From Haematococcus lacustris (lineage: Eukaryota > Chlorophyta > Chlorophyceae > Chlamydomonadales > Haematococcaceae): a DNA stretch of 64,000 nt. A program made the translations under genes and the position numbers. Shown here in pieces: positions 19,440-31,974 of the stretch (positions are counted from its first letter, which is position 1; the number at the start of each line of letters is the position of its first letter). Under the pieces are notes generated by a model. The model made no database searches. It was given only the letters and a program-made list of their open reading frames with translations, and was not told where the DNA came from. Location of the stretch: NCBI GenBank assembly GCA_030144725.1, contig JASKMD010000006.1:10865501-10929500 (forward strand), given 5' to 3'.

Positions 19440-21321
19440 CTACTGTGCTACAGGCTGCTGGGCTTGAGCCTTGGGGGCTCGCTCTCGCAACTTCTTGAAG
19501 CCCAGTGCTGGGTATTCCTTGCCCTGGGCAGGATGCCTTGCTCGGTGTTGCCACCTGCACAGCTCCAGTGGGCGCCACTTGCTCTCCCCTGCCCGCTGGA
19601 GGTTGAGGGCTGCGTTGCAGTCCCTGTCCACCCATTTGCCCAGCTTCCCAGGGGTGGCCTGGGCCAGGTAAGGGCACCACATGAGGCCCCGCACTGGCGC
19701 CTCAAACCGCCTGCTCCAGGCTGACCGCAACAAGCGGTCCTGCACCTGATCTGGTTTGGGCTTCCAGCCTTGCAGCCTGGTGGGCTTGCTGCTGTCCAGC
19801 TCCTCCTCACAGGGCTGGGGGCTGTTCAAGATTGAGCTGACCCTGCTGGTGCGGAACTCATCCACCGTCACCACCTTGCCTGGCATCCGCCGGTGCAGCG
19901 GCAACTTGGTGATGGCCGGCGTCGCATCAGGGTCCTCTGAGTCTGCTGGGGCTGCTGCCTCCTCCACATCCTCCAGGACACCGGTCAGCACATGCCGGTG
20001 GTAGGCCATGCGCTCTTGCCACTCAGGGCTCTCCAGCGGGGTGTCACGCAGCTCTGGGCTGCTGTAGTTGAGGCCGTACTGGCACACCACACGTACAAAC
20101 AGCTTGGCCACCTCGAGGGTGATGCCGTACTTGGAGCGGGCTGCCTTGGCCCATAGCTTGACATAACGCTCTGCATGGCAACGCGTGAACACAACATGCA
20201 TCATGTATCTTGCAACATACATCAGGAGCCATGAGGAGTAACAAGCAACACTCATGAGGACTAACAAGCAACACTTGGACATCACATTGCTGTTGTGAGT
20301 TGTGACTTACCGGGGTTGGCGAACATCTCCTGCGTGTTGACAGCCATTTGCTTGGCAAGGGCACCGATGGAGTTGGAGTCACCCAACAGTTCTGTCTTGT
20401 CCAGCTCTAACAGCTTTGCTGTGATGGCTGCGTTGTCTGGGTCAGCAAAGAAGGCCTTGGGGATGGGGCGCAGGTTCTGCCGGTGTGCTGGGCCGCGCAT
20501 AATCTGCTTCCAGCCTGACAGCTCGCTGGGTTTGGCAAACTCCTCAGTCCAGTCTATGACCCTCTGTGCCAACAGAGGGTCTAGGATGTTGAGGGGTTGG
20601 GGAGGGACTGGGGCAGGGGGGAGGGGGCGCCTGCTGGCCAGCCTGCTGCTGCTGCGCTCCTGCAGCTTGGGCTGCCAGGCAGGCTGGGCTGGGCCGGCTG
20701 CTGGGCCTGCTGCAAGGCTGCCAGGGAGAGGGTCCAGGGGGGCTGCACCCTGGGCTGGAGGTGGCTGCACTGAGGGAGGGAGAGGGGCAGGATGGAAGCC
20801 GGGGGTGGGAGGCCCCACCAGGCACTTGGCCAGCAGCACCAGGGCCGCTAGGGACACAAGCTTGCGCTGCTTGTGGTGGATGCACATCCTCAGCCTAAGG
20901 TGCGCCACAATCTTGTTTTTGACGTTGTTACGGCCCCTGCAAAGCAACACACACGCACGCCATCATTCGATACATTGCTTTCAAGTACAAGTGTCTCGGA
21001 AGGGGACCCAGTTCGGCTGCGGATCCAGTACAGGTGTCCCGGGACCCAGTTCAGATGTGGTGCGGAGGAGGACCCAGATGCGGCGGAGGAGAACCCGGAT
21101 GCGGATGAAGCTACCCACCTGATGAAGCCCTTCAGGTAGCACTTGACGAACTGGATCCTCGACTTGGCCCGCTCCTTCAGTCTCTCCTTAAGCGCCCTCC
21201 CTTGTGGCGAGACGGGGCCTACCCAGCCGAGATCGTCAGGCTTGTCCTTGGGCTTTGGCTTAGGCTGCTTGGGATTGGGCTGTTTGGGCCCATCCGCGCC
21301 CTTGCGCTTCTTGCCCTTCAT
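19440..21321 (-). CDS. Fanzor/TnpB-like protein with RuvC-II/III signature, three exons
   Basis: Exons 21321-21119, 20936-20311 and 20170-19440 join in frame (phases 2 and 1, GTGGGT/GTAAGT donors, GCAG acceptors) to a 519-residue protein. The N-terminus is Lys/Pro-rich (about 1-45). Residues 68-105 are basic and helical, and 108-190 are Pro/Ala-rich. The C-terminus has TVDEFRTSR (Glu381) and KWVDRDCNAALN (Asp460, Asn462), the same order and spacing style as the RuvC-II Glu and RuvC-III DxNAAxN motif of IS605 OrfB/TnpB and Fanzor. The zinc finger normally between them is degenerate (one CEEE and one WCPY remain). I cannot find a RuvC-I Asp block, so nuclease activity is doubtful. Function is inferred from motifs only. 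Confidence 0.6.
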
Positions 21322-22742
21322 CGCGCTCTGTGCGGTTGTACTAACGCGGCTTACATTGGCAATTATCACTCTCGCGACTCACAGTTACATTGACACTCAC
21401 AGTTACATTGGCATCAGCTCACCTTGCATCAGACACCGGCTCACACCGGCTCACAGCGGCAGTGTTCAGCTCGCATTCAGGCCTGTGGCCAGGGGCCAGG
21501 TAGGTATTGCACCCGCTTCAGCCCTTTGACTCACTGCAGCCCTTGTGACTCACTGCGTGGCGTGTGACCCAATGCAGGTTGTGTGACCTCCAGCCATGTC
21601 TTTAACACAGGCTTGTTAAACCAGCGCGAGCCTCTTACCCTTTCAAGTACCCACTTCAGCAGTCATAGGTGCAGGCTGATGTGCCATCCTCCGCCACCCG
21701 CCTCCCATCCGTCATCACCCTAGCCCTCCCCAGGGCGTCTTTTAAATAGTGGCTTGCAAATGCATTAGTGTTTAGGGATCTCGGCGAGGTGCCTCTACAC
21801 ATCTGGCCTCTGCTACCAGCCTTCACGAGTTGGGCCTGGTTTCAGTAGTGAATCTTGATATGAGGGTGATGACGGAACCTATGAAGGATGTTGGCTGGTT
21901 GATGAGCTTAGCCATTGCACGCTTTGGACAGCCCCCCTGGTGGCTCACAGCCCAGCTAGCCAGCCAGCCACACAATAACACTGTTTGAGTCGGGTCAGTT
22001 AGTGGCTGCTAGTGGCTGCTAGTGGGTACTTCTGATCCGGCTCAAATGGAGGCCCTAGTGAGGGACAAGGGGGCTGGTTGATCGTCCCCAAGTTTCAAAG
22101 ATGCACCAAAGAGCTGGTTGGTAGCGTTACACTGTGTGATACCAGCAGGTTACAGTCTTGTTGTGTGTGCGTTGTGAGTACAACTGGTTTGATTCCAGGA
22201 CCTATGGGACCCAGGCGAGGCCATCATCTTAGTGGTGTAGATCGAAAAGTGTGGGTTGGAGCTACTAGGGTAGCTCTGGCTGAGCTGAAGTGGGCATTAG
22301 GCACACTAGCAGTGTCCTTCACAACAGCGATCTTGCAGCCTGTGTTCGATTACAACTTGGTGTAGCATGAGGATTAAATCTTGATGAGCCCCGATTCTTT
22401 TGTCCCCAACAGGCCGGGCAAGCCCACAGGACCAGGCACATTTGCGCGAGGAGAAACACGGGCAAGCATGGGCAAGGAGCGGCACGGGCTCGGGGAAAGT
22501 ATCTAAGTTCTACTATGTAATTTTGCCTGCTCTACACCTTGTCCATTTTCAAACCAGTTACAACTCCGTGTTGCCAGTGCCTGTATGGTGTCAATGGCAG
22601 CCAACCCATCATTTGCAGCAGTCTTAATCTAAGTGTGGTCCCTCTGTTGGTCACTTTGCCACAAGAAAAGAATCACAAAAATCGAGCGATCTCTTGAGTC
22701 AAAAAAGCAAGTGTGGGTGGTTAAGGAGGCAGCAGGCTGGCA
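21322..22742. other. Divergent intergenic region upstream of receiver-SPA copy A
   Basis: Separates the minus-strand Fanzor-like gene from the plus-strand receiver-SPA gene and should hold both promoters. The short motif CACAGTTACATTG occurs twice near 21380-21410. Position 21400 is the left edge of the 5427-bp direct repeat. TTTTAAATAG at about 21740 may be a TATA-like element but is not proven. No coding exon recognised. Confidence 0.4.
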
Positions 22743-25700
22743 ATGAACCCGCCGAAGCCGTCCACAGTACATATTTTGCTGGTGGACGACGAGCGTCTGA
22801 GTCGTGTGGTGGTGGCGAACCTGCTACGGAAGTGCAGCTACAAAGGTGGGTGCTGCAAGTGTCGGACAAGTATCTGTGGCCGGGACTAAAGTTGCCGTTA
22901 CACAGGCTGCGAATGCATGCCCATTGCTCGACGCTTGTTATACCCTGATATCGGCCGATTGCAAATGGTCACGAGAGGTTGCGTGGTCCCCTGTGCACCT
23001 TGCACCTGAACTCTGGACTCTGTTTGTTTTCAGTCACCGTGGCAGAGGGAGGCAGCGAAGCTCTTCAGCTGCTTCAAGACAAACCTCCTGGGACGTTTCA
23101 CTTAGTCTTGACGGTCAGTTACAGCCCTGCCACAGCCCCCTGGTGAAAGCATCAGCATCAGCGCTCAGCTGCCAGGAGCAGCCCATCAGCACTAGCAGCT
23201 GCGTCAACCCCAGGTTGGCTAGGGATTGCAGCATGTCCACCCAGCCCTCCAGCTCTTCACCAGCGCTTGCATCGAAGCTGTCAGCAGCACCAGCTGTCCT
23301 GGATCCCCCATGCTCTTGCTTTCTCCATGTCCAAGACGCAGTGTGACAGCTGCATGGATGCAGACATAGACATGCAGCTGCCCTTGTGGCTGCGGGTCCC
23401 CTCACTGTAGGATGTAATGATGCCGCAAGTGGGGGGCTTGGACCTGCTGCGTTACGTGCGATCTCACAAGCACCTGTCAGACCTCCCAGTCGTCAGTGAG
23501 TTTGCTCAGCTGCGGTGTCATCAAAGCATGCAGCAACAGAATCTACACCCTGTGCTGTCAGCATCGCTGTCGTGTCAACAAAGGCCCCGTTCAGCTGCAG
23601 TGGCCGCTGGCAGGGATGAGGCATGCAGGCCCATGTGCTGAGTGATCCTATGACATGATGCTGCATGGGGCAAGGGCTAGGCAGCAGTCTTGGACATAGT
23701 CAGGATCTCCAGGATATCCAGGCAGGATATCCAGGCAGGATCTCCAGGATCTCCAGGATATCCAGGCATATCAGGATATCCAGGCAGGTAGGCAATCAGG
23801 CAGGTGGGTAGGTAGGCAGGCAGGTAGGCTGGCGGGCGGGTGGGCGGGTGGGCAGGTAGGCACTTCAGCTCGGCTGCTGAGTAGTGACTTGCATGGGTGC
23901 GCTGTTCAGTGATGAGCGCGAGTGAGCAAGCAGAGATGATGTACACGTGCATCCGTGGTGGGGCTGAGGAGTACCTGATCAAACCGGTGACCCAGAAGGA
24001 GGTGCAGAACATTTGGACACATGTCATCAAGCGCCTAAGCCTGGCCATGGATGCCGCCACACAGCGGGCACTGGAGGAGGCTGCTTCCTGTGAGGAGCAG
24101 GTGAGCAGACCCAGTCTCAATCCCTGGCCGCAGCAAGACCGTGCTTCAGCATCAGCAGACTTTCTTTGCCCCTTTGATTTCACAGCCACTTAGCATGGCT
24201 GGGTGCCAAGACCACAGCATGCAGGACATGTGTGTGACTATCGAAGACCAGGCAAGGCGTGGTAAGGCTCAGGCTGAGGCCCAGGTCAAGGCAACAGTGG
24301 ATGTCCTGCCCCCCCCCTCCCTCCTGCCCCTTTCCCTCTCCCTCTTCCCACCCTGCCCTTCTGCTCTCACTGTACTCTTGCACCACTTTTTGTATGAAGT
24401 TTTGGCACGTTCTTCATCACAACAGGCTGGCAAGCCAGATGGCGATGCCTTACATGCCATGCATGGCTTGCATGTTGCCGCAGGTGTCCCCTGCAAGTGG
24501 GGCTCCCTCACGTGGCCCCCTCCCCGTACTCCCCGCCCTTGCCTGCCCTTCTCACACCACCCCCCACTTCGTCCTCCACCCTCCTCACACTACTGCAGCT
24601 GGTGTCACAGTCCCAGGGTCACACTTCCCTGGGGCCAGCCAGCTGCAGGCTGCAGTGGGACACAGCCACACCGCCCAGTGGCAATGGCCAGTGCACAGCA
24701 CAGGCCATCCAGGCAGCTTCCAGGCAGCTTCCAGGGCAGCCCATCATCCCTCCTCACTCCTGCTCACACATCCATCCCAGGCCCAGGCCCAGGCCGGGCA
24801 GGCTCAGCCTCTGGACCACTACCTGTTCCCTATGACCAGTCAGGCTGAGGTGCTGCAGGGCTCAGGCGTCCAGGTGGCCGTGGCGCTGAGCTTAGAGCGG
24901 CAGCGTGGAAGAGGGCCAGCTGGCTTGCAGCACCCACTCCCCGCAACTGTCCAACTCCCAACCAACCTTCTCAACCACCACCCCTGGACCCAGCAATTGG
25001 CCGAGGAGAGGGGAGGAGGAGGGGAGAGCCCGGCTGGGGAGGAGGAGGTGGGAAGGAGGTGGGAGGGAGGGGGAGGGGAGGAGGGAGGAGGAGGGACTGG
25101 GAGACAAGGGAGAGCGAGGGAGGCAGCAGGGGAGGGGGCAGCCCCAGCATCCAAGCGCATGCGCCAGGTTGCAGTGAGGCAGTTGCCTCTCGCCCCAGCC
25201 CAGCTGCAGCCCAGCCACCGGCAGGGCCTTACCACTGCTGGTGCTGGTGAACATGCTGGCAGTGCTCCCGCCCTCTCTTCTGCCAAGCACTGGCCAAGCA
25301 TCAGCCAGGGGCCTGGCCGGGCGGGTGGGGCAGGCTGTGCGGCGGTAGGTACCGAGGCGGTGCCCCTGTGTGGAGTGTCCGCCCCTGTCAACCTGCTGGC
25401 GTGGCTGAGGGGTCAGGAGCGGAGGAGCACCCCCTTGGTGACAAAGCTACGCATCCTGGCTCAGGTAAAATGTGCTTGGCTAGTTAATCTCATAGATATA
25501 AATGGGCTGGCAGATCAAACATAAAAAAAATAGGCAGCAGCCATGCAAGCATGCATGTCCATGCGCATGCCAGCTATGGGTTGGGAAGTGAAGGTCCATG
25601 CAATGGGTTGGGCAGAGCCAGCATGAGTGCTGTGCATGTGTCCTGGATCAGGATGTATGTGCCACATGATGTGCATGCAGCTCAATGCACCATGCCCTGG

Positions 25701-26826
25701 CTCTGCCACCTGCTACCGCTGCAGGTCCTGCTGCTGTCCAGGCCCCCCAAGGCCGGCACTGACCCCCTCCCATCACTGCCCAGGGTTAGACCCAGCTCCT
25801 TCACCCTCCACCCCAACGGCAATGTCACTCTAAAGCCGCCCCAGCCCAAGTGTGACCATGCATGGAAGCCCATGCGTACCACCAGCCCCGGGCTGCCAGC
25901 CCCTCCCCCTGCCCTCCCCTCGCCCCCACTGACCCTGGCTCATCCCGGAGCCGGACACAGCCAGAGACGAAGTGCTCCAGGCCTGCCTGCATCCCTAAGG
26001 ATGAATGGCCCTGACCTCATCAGCCACGGTGCCCAACTCTCAGGCTCTCTGAAGCACGATGTCATGACGCTAAGGCGGCAGCATACCCAGGTGCAGCAGG
26101 ACGCGCAGGCGCTGCTGTTTGAGTTCATGCGGGGGAGGCACACACCTGCCCCTGCTGCTGCTGCTGAGCCTGCGCCTGCTGCCACTGCGGCTCCTGACCC
26201 ACTGGCCCCTGGCGTTGGCGACCTGGTGGGGCAGAGGGTTGATGCGACGGGAGAGGTGGCTGGCAGAGGGGACCTAGGTGGGGCTGGAGCAGCTACAGCT
26301 GCCGCCCAGCAAGCCGGCTCTGGAGGGAAGGTGTTCGCAGAGGCAGCAAATGCAACAGACGAGCCAGTTGGAAAAGCTGCGACAGCAGCAGTAGCAGCAT
26401 CAGGGGCAGCATCAGGGGCAGCAGTCAGCAGTCCAGGTGCAGGTACAGGCAGGGCAGGCCTGCCGTGCTGGCAGCAGGGGCAGCAGGGGCAGGGTGTGGG
26501 TGGGTCAGTCAGTGGTGCCGCAGCAGGCTGGGTTGGGGTGGGGGTGTCGGGGGAGGATGAGGCCTGCTACGCCAGCCCTGAAGAGCGGACTGGCGCTGTG
26601 CCGAGTACAGCATCAATCATGTACAGCCTGGGCGTTCTCATGTTTGACCTGCTGTACCAGGTGTGGTCTGACATGTGTGACTTGCTGTCTTGACATGTGT
26701 GACCAGCTGGCATGGCATGTGTGACCTGCTGTTCTGGCGTGTGTGACCTGATGTGTCGCCATGTGTGACCCTGCAGCTGGAGAATGGCAGGCGCTGTGTG
26801 GGTGACGTGGGCCTAGGGATATAGAG
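21400..26826. repeat. 5427-bp direct repeat, copy A (left of LINE)
   Basis: Matches 55326-60752 at a constant offset of 33926 with no net indel, and every long open frame recurs unchanged. It ends exactly where the LINE 5' region begins (26827). Copy B begins exactly after the LINE poly(A) tail. Copy A holds the promoter region and exons 1-7 of the receiver-SPA gene. Confidence 0.95.
22743..26660 (+). pseudogene. Receiver-SPA fusion gene, copy A, truncated after exon 7
   Basis: Exons 22743-22845, 23034-23113, 23411-23495, 23910-24100, 24184-24259, 24599-25464 and 25725-26660 join in frame for 779 residues. Content is the same as the intact copy at 56669: receiver domain in exons 1-4, linker and kinase-like region in exons 6-7. 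The next exon (the kinase C-lobe) is absent because the LINE 5' end starts in intron 7 at 26827. A transcript would run into the LINE or be terminated by it, giving at best a receiver plus partial kinase-like fragment. The coding sequence itself shows no other lesion. Confidence 0.8.
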
Positions 26827-26865
26827 GAGATTATATCATGTTTGATGAAGAAGCCTCTGCGTAAG

Positions 26866-27030
26866 TGCCCGCAGTAACGTAGCGCCAGCCCGCAGTAACG
26901 TAGCGCCAGCCCGCAGTATCCAGCCCGCAGTCTCCAGCCCGCAGTACCCAGCCTGCAGTAGCCCGCAGTTTCCAGCCCGCAGTGGCGCCAGCCCGCAGTA
27001 GCGCCAGCCCGCAGTAGTGTCAGCCCGCTA
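26866..27030 (+). repeat. LINE 5' UTR tandem repeats (CCAGCCCGCAGT units)
   Basis: About nine degenerate units of 13-21 bp built on CCAGCCCGCAGT, some extended by AACGTAGCG. Monomeric tandem repeats at the 5' end of LINEs often act as internal promoters. That role is inferred here. Confidence 0.75.
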
Positions 27031-27191
27031 TAGTGCAAGCGTGCAAGCGTGCAAGCCTATATCTCCTCGCAGCCCAGCAGCCAGCACAGCATCGCTCGTT
27101 AGCAGCTCAGAAGCACAGCTTCGCGTCCAGCATAGCAGTTTGGGCAGCAGCAGTTTGGCCTAGCTCTCCATCGCAGAACAGCATCTCAGTC

Positions 27192-27223
<32 letters not shown>

Positions 27224-27422
27224 GGAGCCTTCATCGACAAGGAGAAGACTACGGGAAGAAACTCCGCCTTGTGTGCTGCACTTTGTGCAAGCCGGCACCC
27301 TTATACTTCCAGCCCAGCCCCCGGGTCAATGGGGGACTGCTGAGCTAAGTGGCTCACCAGTGTGGCACCTTCGTTGCTGGTGCCCTGCTGACCCTCCCAT
27401 CTTGCTTTGTGCCAGGCCTCTG

Positions 27423-28429
27423 ATGCGGACCTCCATGCAATCCCGGATGTCATCAGCTCTGGCCCGGGTAGCCAGCTCCCAAGGCTCCCTTCTGCAGCGT
27501 CAGCCTACCAGGGAGTTCTTTAGCCCTGCCGTTGTTTGGGCCATGCAAGTGGGAGCCACAGCTATGCGCCTAGTGCAGCAACACCAGCTGCAACCGGCCT
27601 CAGTAGCTGGTTTTGTGGAGGCATGCGCGCTAGCTCTGCAAGAGTACGCAGCTCAGCATGGTCAGGCTGTAGCCTCCCTGGCAGCGTCCCAGCCGTCAGA
27701 TCACCCCTCGCATGCCCTCCACATCTTCCATGACCACTCTTCCATGCAGGGGAGGCACCTGCATGGTCACCTCCTGGCCCAGCCTTTTATGCAGGTTGCT
27801 TTTCTGGGTCAGGCTTTCAGAGTGCCTATGGTGCCCCTACCCAGCGGCCCCCCTCCAGGTTCCATCAAGCTGGTCCTCCACCTTCACTACCCGGAGGGAG
27901 CCAAGCAAGGGCTCACAGCAGCCCTCCTGGCCGCAGCTGGGTACTCGGTCTGTGAGGTCAGTGGGGACGGTCTGCCAGACGGCCTCCTGCCAGACTCAGT
28001 TCTAGTTTACAGCGAGAGGCTAGGGGCTCACCCCAAATCCAGCCCTTTGGCAGGTTCCCTCACAGGGTGTGGGGACTTGGTAGAGGCCCTAGTCTTTCCT
28101 CCCACCGGCGACAGCTCCCTCTCAGCCCTCCCCAGAGACCTCTCCAACCCCAGGGGGAGGAGGGGGTGGATCCAGGTCTGGGGAGAGGACGGTACCCTCC
28201 GCCACCCGGGCCCCACAGCCCCCCTCCCTACCCACCCTCCTCTTCACCCTTCCTCTCTTTCCCAGCGCACCACAGCGGGGGGTGGCCCGGCTGGGGCCGA
28301 CGGGGCAGGCCATGCTCAGGGGTCCCAGGGCCAGCAGCAGCTGGCAGGCCAGGCCGCCCCAGCCCCCCCTCCCTACCCAGCCGCTGCCACCCCCCCCCAG
28401 CGCACCACAGCGGGGGGTGGCCCGGCTGG
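27423..28429 (+). CDS. LINE ORF1 protein, N-terminal part (broken by gap)
   Basis: Starts at the first in-frame ATG (27423). An open frame reaches back to a GTG at 27033, giving a possible Ala/Ser-rich extension. The product is Gln/Ala-rich with a helical region (about 27540-27700), and a central segment SIKLVLHLHYPEGAKQGLTA that could be an RNA-binding fold. It then enters the 45-aa Pro/Gly/Gln repeat at about 28264 and is cut by the N gap. No CCHC knuckle is seen in this part. Continuation in the same frame is at 45294-49412. Confidence 0.65.
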
Positions 28430-28929
28430 NNNNNNNNNNNNNNNNNNNNNNNNNNNNNNNNNNNNNNNNNNNNNNNNNNNNNNNNNNNNNNNNNNNNNNN
28501 NNNNNNNNNNNNNNNNNNNNNNNNNNNNNNNNNNNNNNNNNNNNNNNNNNNNNNNNNNNNNNNNNNNNNNNNNNNNNNNNNNNNNNNNNNNNNNNNNNNN
28601 NNNNNNNNNNNNNNNNNNNNNNNNNNNNNNNNNNNNNNNNNNNNNNNNNNNNNNNNNNNNNNNNNNNNNNNNNNNNNNNNNNNNNNNNNNNNNNNNNNNN
28701 NNNNNNNNNNNNNNNNNNNNNNNNNNNNNNNNNNNNNNNNNNNNNNNNNNNNNNNNNNNNNNNNNNNNNNNNNNNNNNNNNNNNNNNNNNNNNNNNNNNN
28801 NNNNNNNNNNNNNNNNNNNNNNNNNNNNNNNNNNNNNNNNNNNNNNNNNNNNNNNNNNNNNNNNNNNNNNNNNNNNNNNNNNNNNNNNNNNNNNNNNNNN
28901 NNNNNNNNNNNNNNNNNNNNNNNNNNNNN
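28430..28929. other. Assembly gap of exactly 500 N
   Basis: Round-number run of N, so a scaffolding gap of unknown true size. It breaks the LINE ORF1 repeat on the left and begins inside intron 5 of a mannanase gene on the right. Confidence 0.99.
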
Positions 28930-28988
28930 CGCCTACTGTTCTAGGCACAGCATTCCTGTGCTCCATCATGCTGCATTGCGACGCACAG

Positions 28989-30996
28989 GACCACATTTGG
29001 AACATGGTGACCCGCAAGAACAGCATCAATGGCCGGGAATACCGTCAGGACCCCACCATCATGATGTGGGACGTCATCAATGAGCCCAGGTGTGCCCACT
29101 TCCGCATGCAAGGCCCTGGTCCAAGCCCAAGGTCGCATACAATTGATACACTGTTGCAAATGACATCCATTGCTTGCCCTGCCTGCCCAGGTGCCCTGGG
29201 TGCACGCAACCATGGCAGCAACAGGTGCAGCTTTCCTTCATCAAGGTAAGGTGCTTGGGCTCAATAGTGGCTGCTCCTATCCTGCACCACCTGTTTCATG
29301 TTGCATGCCTTGTTTCCAGGAGATGGCAGACTGGGTAGAAGGCATTGCAACCCAGCAATTGGTTGCTGTTGGCACAGAGGGATACTACATGGACCCAGCC
29401 AATGTGCGGTACAACCCTGGAGCTGGCGCCTTCTGTGAGGGAGAGGATTGGTGAGTGTTGAGTGCAGTGGCTTCTCTTGTTCCCACAGCAGGCGATGCAA
29501 TCATTGAGCGCCCCACCTGTCCATCTGTCCGCAGGGTTGCAATGAGCAGGATCAGCAGTGTGGACGTCACGACCGCACACATTTGTGAGCAATAGCACTT
29601 GGCTTCCTCCCTCAGCTGGCTGACAGTAGTCAATAAGGCCGTGTGCTGTCATTGTCTTGCTGTGTCCTGACCCCCTCGCTGATGCACTGGAACTGCTCTG
29701 CAGACGACAGGCAGTTAGAGGCTGTCCCACCTACCTGGCGCAGGTCAGTGATGCACCACATCACTGACTGACATTCACAGCACACCTGGCTCTGGCATGA
29801 GCGTAAAAGCCAGCTCACCCACTGACGGCCTTCCTCCACCACTGCTTGTTGCAGCGCCAACTTTGAGGACGTCCTGAACTTCTTCCTTCAAAGCATGTCC
29901 AGCCATGAGCGCATGTCCCGCAGCGTGGGCAAGCCATACATCATGGAAGAGTTCAACTTGATCAGACCAACCTACACGCCCGTGCAGCAAGCCATGCTCT
30001 TCCAGGTCCGTCCTCCAGCGCCTGACGTGTTGCTCCCATGGACAACCTAGTGCATGGCAACACACCTAGTGCATGGCGGGAGGAAGGCATGGCATGATGG
30101 AAGTCACATGAAAGACTGACTGCGATGCTCGTATGTCATGGGCGCAGATGGTGTATGACTACCTCTTGTGGAATGCCCAGCAAGGTGGCGCCTTCGCTGG
30201 TGCCATGTTCTGGAATGCAGGCACTGGGTCTAATGTCTATGATGACGGGTGAGCATCTGGACATCTCCACTGATAGGAAGCACTGCCATCCAGACCACAC
30301 ATCTTTGCCCTGTCCGAGTCGACCTCAACTCGTGCCTGGGTGGGTGTGCGTTTGTTGTGCAGCTACAACATCTACCTAGATGAGCCTGATGTTGCACCTC
30401 CTGTCGTCACCCCTACACCGTCTGGTGGCAAGCCCTCAACATCTGGCAGCAGCCTTGCCGCTACTCCCCAGCCAGTCCGCCAAGCTATTGTTGCTAACAC
30501 AGAAGGTACAGGTCAAGAGCATGCCATGGCCGTGTATCAGTGATGCACATGCGTTGTCCAATGCACGAGAACATGCCCTAGCAATGCAGCAGTGAATGAC
30601 ACATGCCTGCCCTCAGCGCTGCTAAGCTGCTCGATGCTGTGATACTGCCGTCCGCTGTCTGCAGGTTTGGACAGCTTCCGTATGGGCAGCCAGCGGGAGG
30701 TTTGTGCTCAGGAGCAAGCTCGTTCAGGCTGGACTCCCTTCTGGACTGAGGCCTGGGCCAGGACTGTTGATGTCAACGGCTACCAGCAGCGAACAGCGGG
30801 CAAGCGAGTGATTGACATCATAGGTGAGTCCTAGCAACCCATGATCATCAGCTGGCCACCCTCGCCTTGCTTCACCAGCACTATGCCTAGACTTTGCAGT
30901 GCTACTGAGTGTAGGTCAGCAGGTCAATAATGTCCCTGCTGCTGCCCTACCTGTGCAGGTCAAACCGCACCACTCCTGCGCAAGTACTCTCAATGA
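28989..30996 (+). CDS. GH5 endo-beta-1,4-mannanase, copy 1, exons 6-15
   Basis: Same exon series as the complete copy at 35338-38325, shifted by 7329. Exons 1-5 are missing because the copy begins at the assembly gap. Both catalytic glutamates (INEPR and IMEEFN) and the C-terminal tail are present and the frame is intact. It is probably a complete gene cut by the gap rather than a pseudogene. Confidence 0.85.
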
Positions 30997-30999
30997 TGG

Positions 31000-31970
31000 C
31001 AGGATGGCTGACCCCCGGCACCATAGTGTCCTCCGGTTGGCAGGATGTCTCTTCTAGGCTAGGTTTTCGAGTGGCTGTAGCTTTAGTTTTGCTTGTGGAT
31101 AACTAGACAGATTACGGATTAAGCTTTATTACGTGTGCTTTGCTTATCTTGGCTAGCATTCTTGGCTCTCACTGTACATTGTAAGTAAAGAAACCTAGCC
31201 ATCACCTTGAGTGCTCCATAAGCGACTCACCTCATGGTTGTCCCTCATGACATTTGCCTTTTAAGCATGCCACACTCCACTGATGTCCGTCCACGGTAGA
31301 CCTGACCTCTGTGTCACACCCACAAGCACGACCTTGTCACTCAGCTAGTCATGCCGGCTGGGTATCACCATCTTGCAGAAGGCCTGCAGCACAGACCTGG
31401 TATTGTTTAACTGGGAATCCTACTGGAAGTGCACGTTGCATATTCAAGGGAATATATATATATGGCGACTTACACAGCTGTTAAGATGCTGGGGGGGTTC
31501 CTCTTAGGGTTGAGGACTTTCCGCAACTCACTTCGAGGCTTAGTGCACCGTCCAGGTGAGCACAGCTCAGCTGTGGACGGCCAGCAGGAGCGTGGATTGC
31601 ATCTACAGCAGCAGCTGCGCCACGACCAGCCCCAGCCAGAGGATAAGGTGCCCCCAGCAGGATGGGTGCCCCATGCTGGCCTGGCCTGACTCACCATCTG
31701 AAATCCTCAGGTACTTCTCATGTTGACCCCACTTTTCCGCACTTCCCTCGGACGGCCGGAATGGTTGCAGGCACTTTGCAGGATCATGTGTTCCAGTCCA
31801 GCATTTATCTCAGGCATCCCAAAGTAACAGAAAATCTACCCCTGGTAATCAAGACGCCACCGCGTCTCAGCCACGTAGTTTCTCTTAATGTATCGCACAT
31901 CCCCGGATAGAAGACTCCGTCAGCTAGACGGTGCAATGTTTAACATGAAATAGCGTGCAGTATATATAAG
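31000..31970. other. 3' flank of mannanase copy 1
   Basis: Contains a TGTAA-type polyadenylation signal about 180 bp after the stop (31180-31184). No convincing coding exon. It ends in a TATATATAAG box (31961-31970) five bases before an ATG at 31975. Confidence 0.4.
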
Positions 31971-31974
31971 CGGG

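Larger units (their letters stand above)
26827..28429 (+). mobile_element. 5' part of L1-like LINE (5' UTR and ORF1 start)
   Basis: Starts at the exact end of direct-repeat copy A. It contains a leader with short tandem repeats and the beginning of ORF1, ending in the assembly gap inside the ORF1 135-bp repeat. The same repeat resumes at 45294, so 26827-28429 and 45294-55325 are two parts of one element in the same orientation and frame. Confidence 0.8.

Noticed and set aside
22078..22365. Small open frame upstream of receiver-SPA (also 56004-56291)
   Set aside because: No family resemblance and no splice link to the gene; likely 5' non-coding DNA.
22743..26660. Receiver-SPA copy A as a second functional paralogue
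   Set aside because: Exons after 7 are missing and the sequence is unchanged from copy B, so it is a fresh truncated duplicate.
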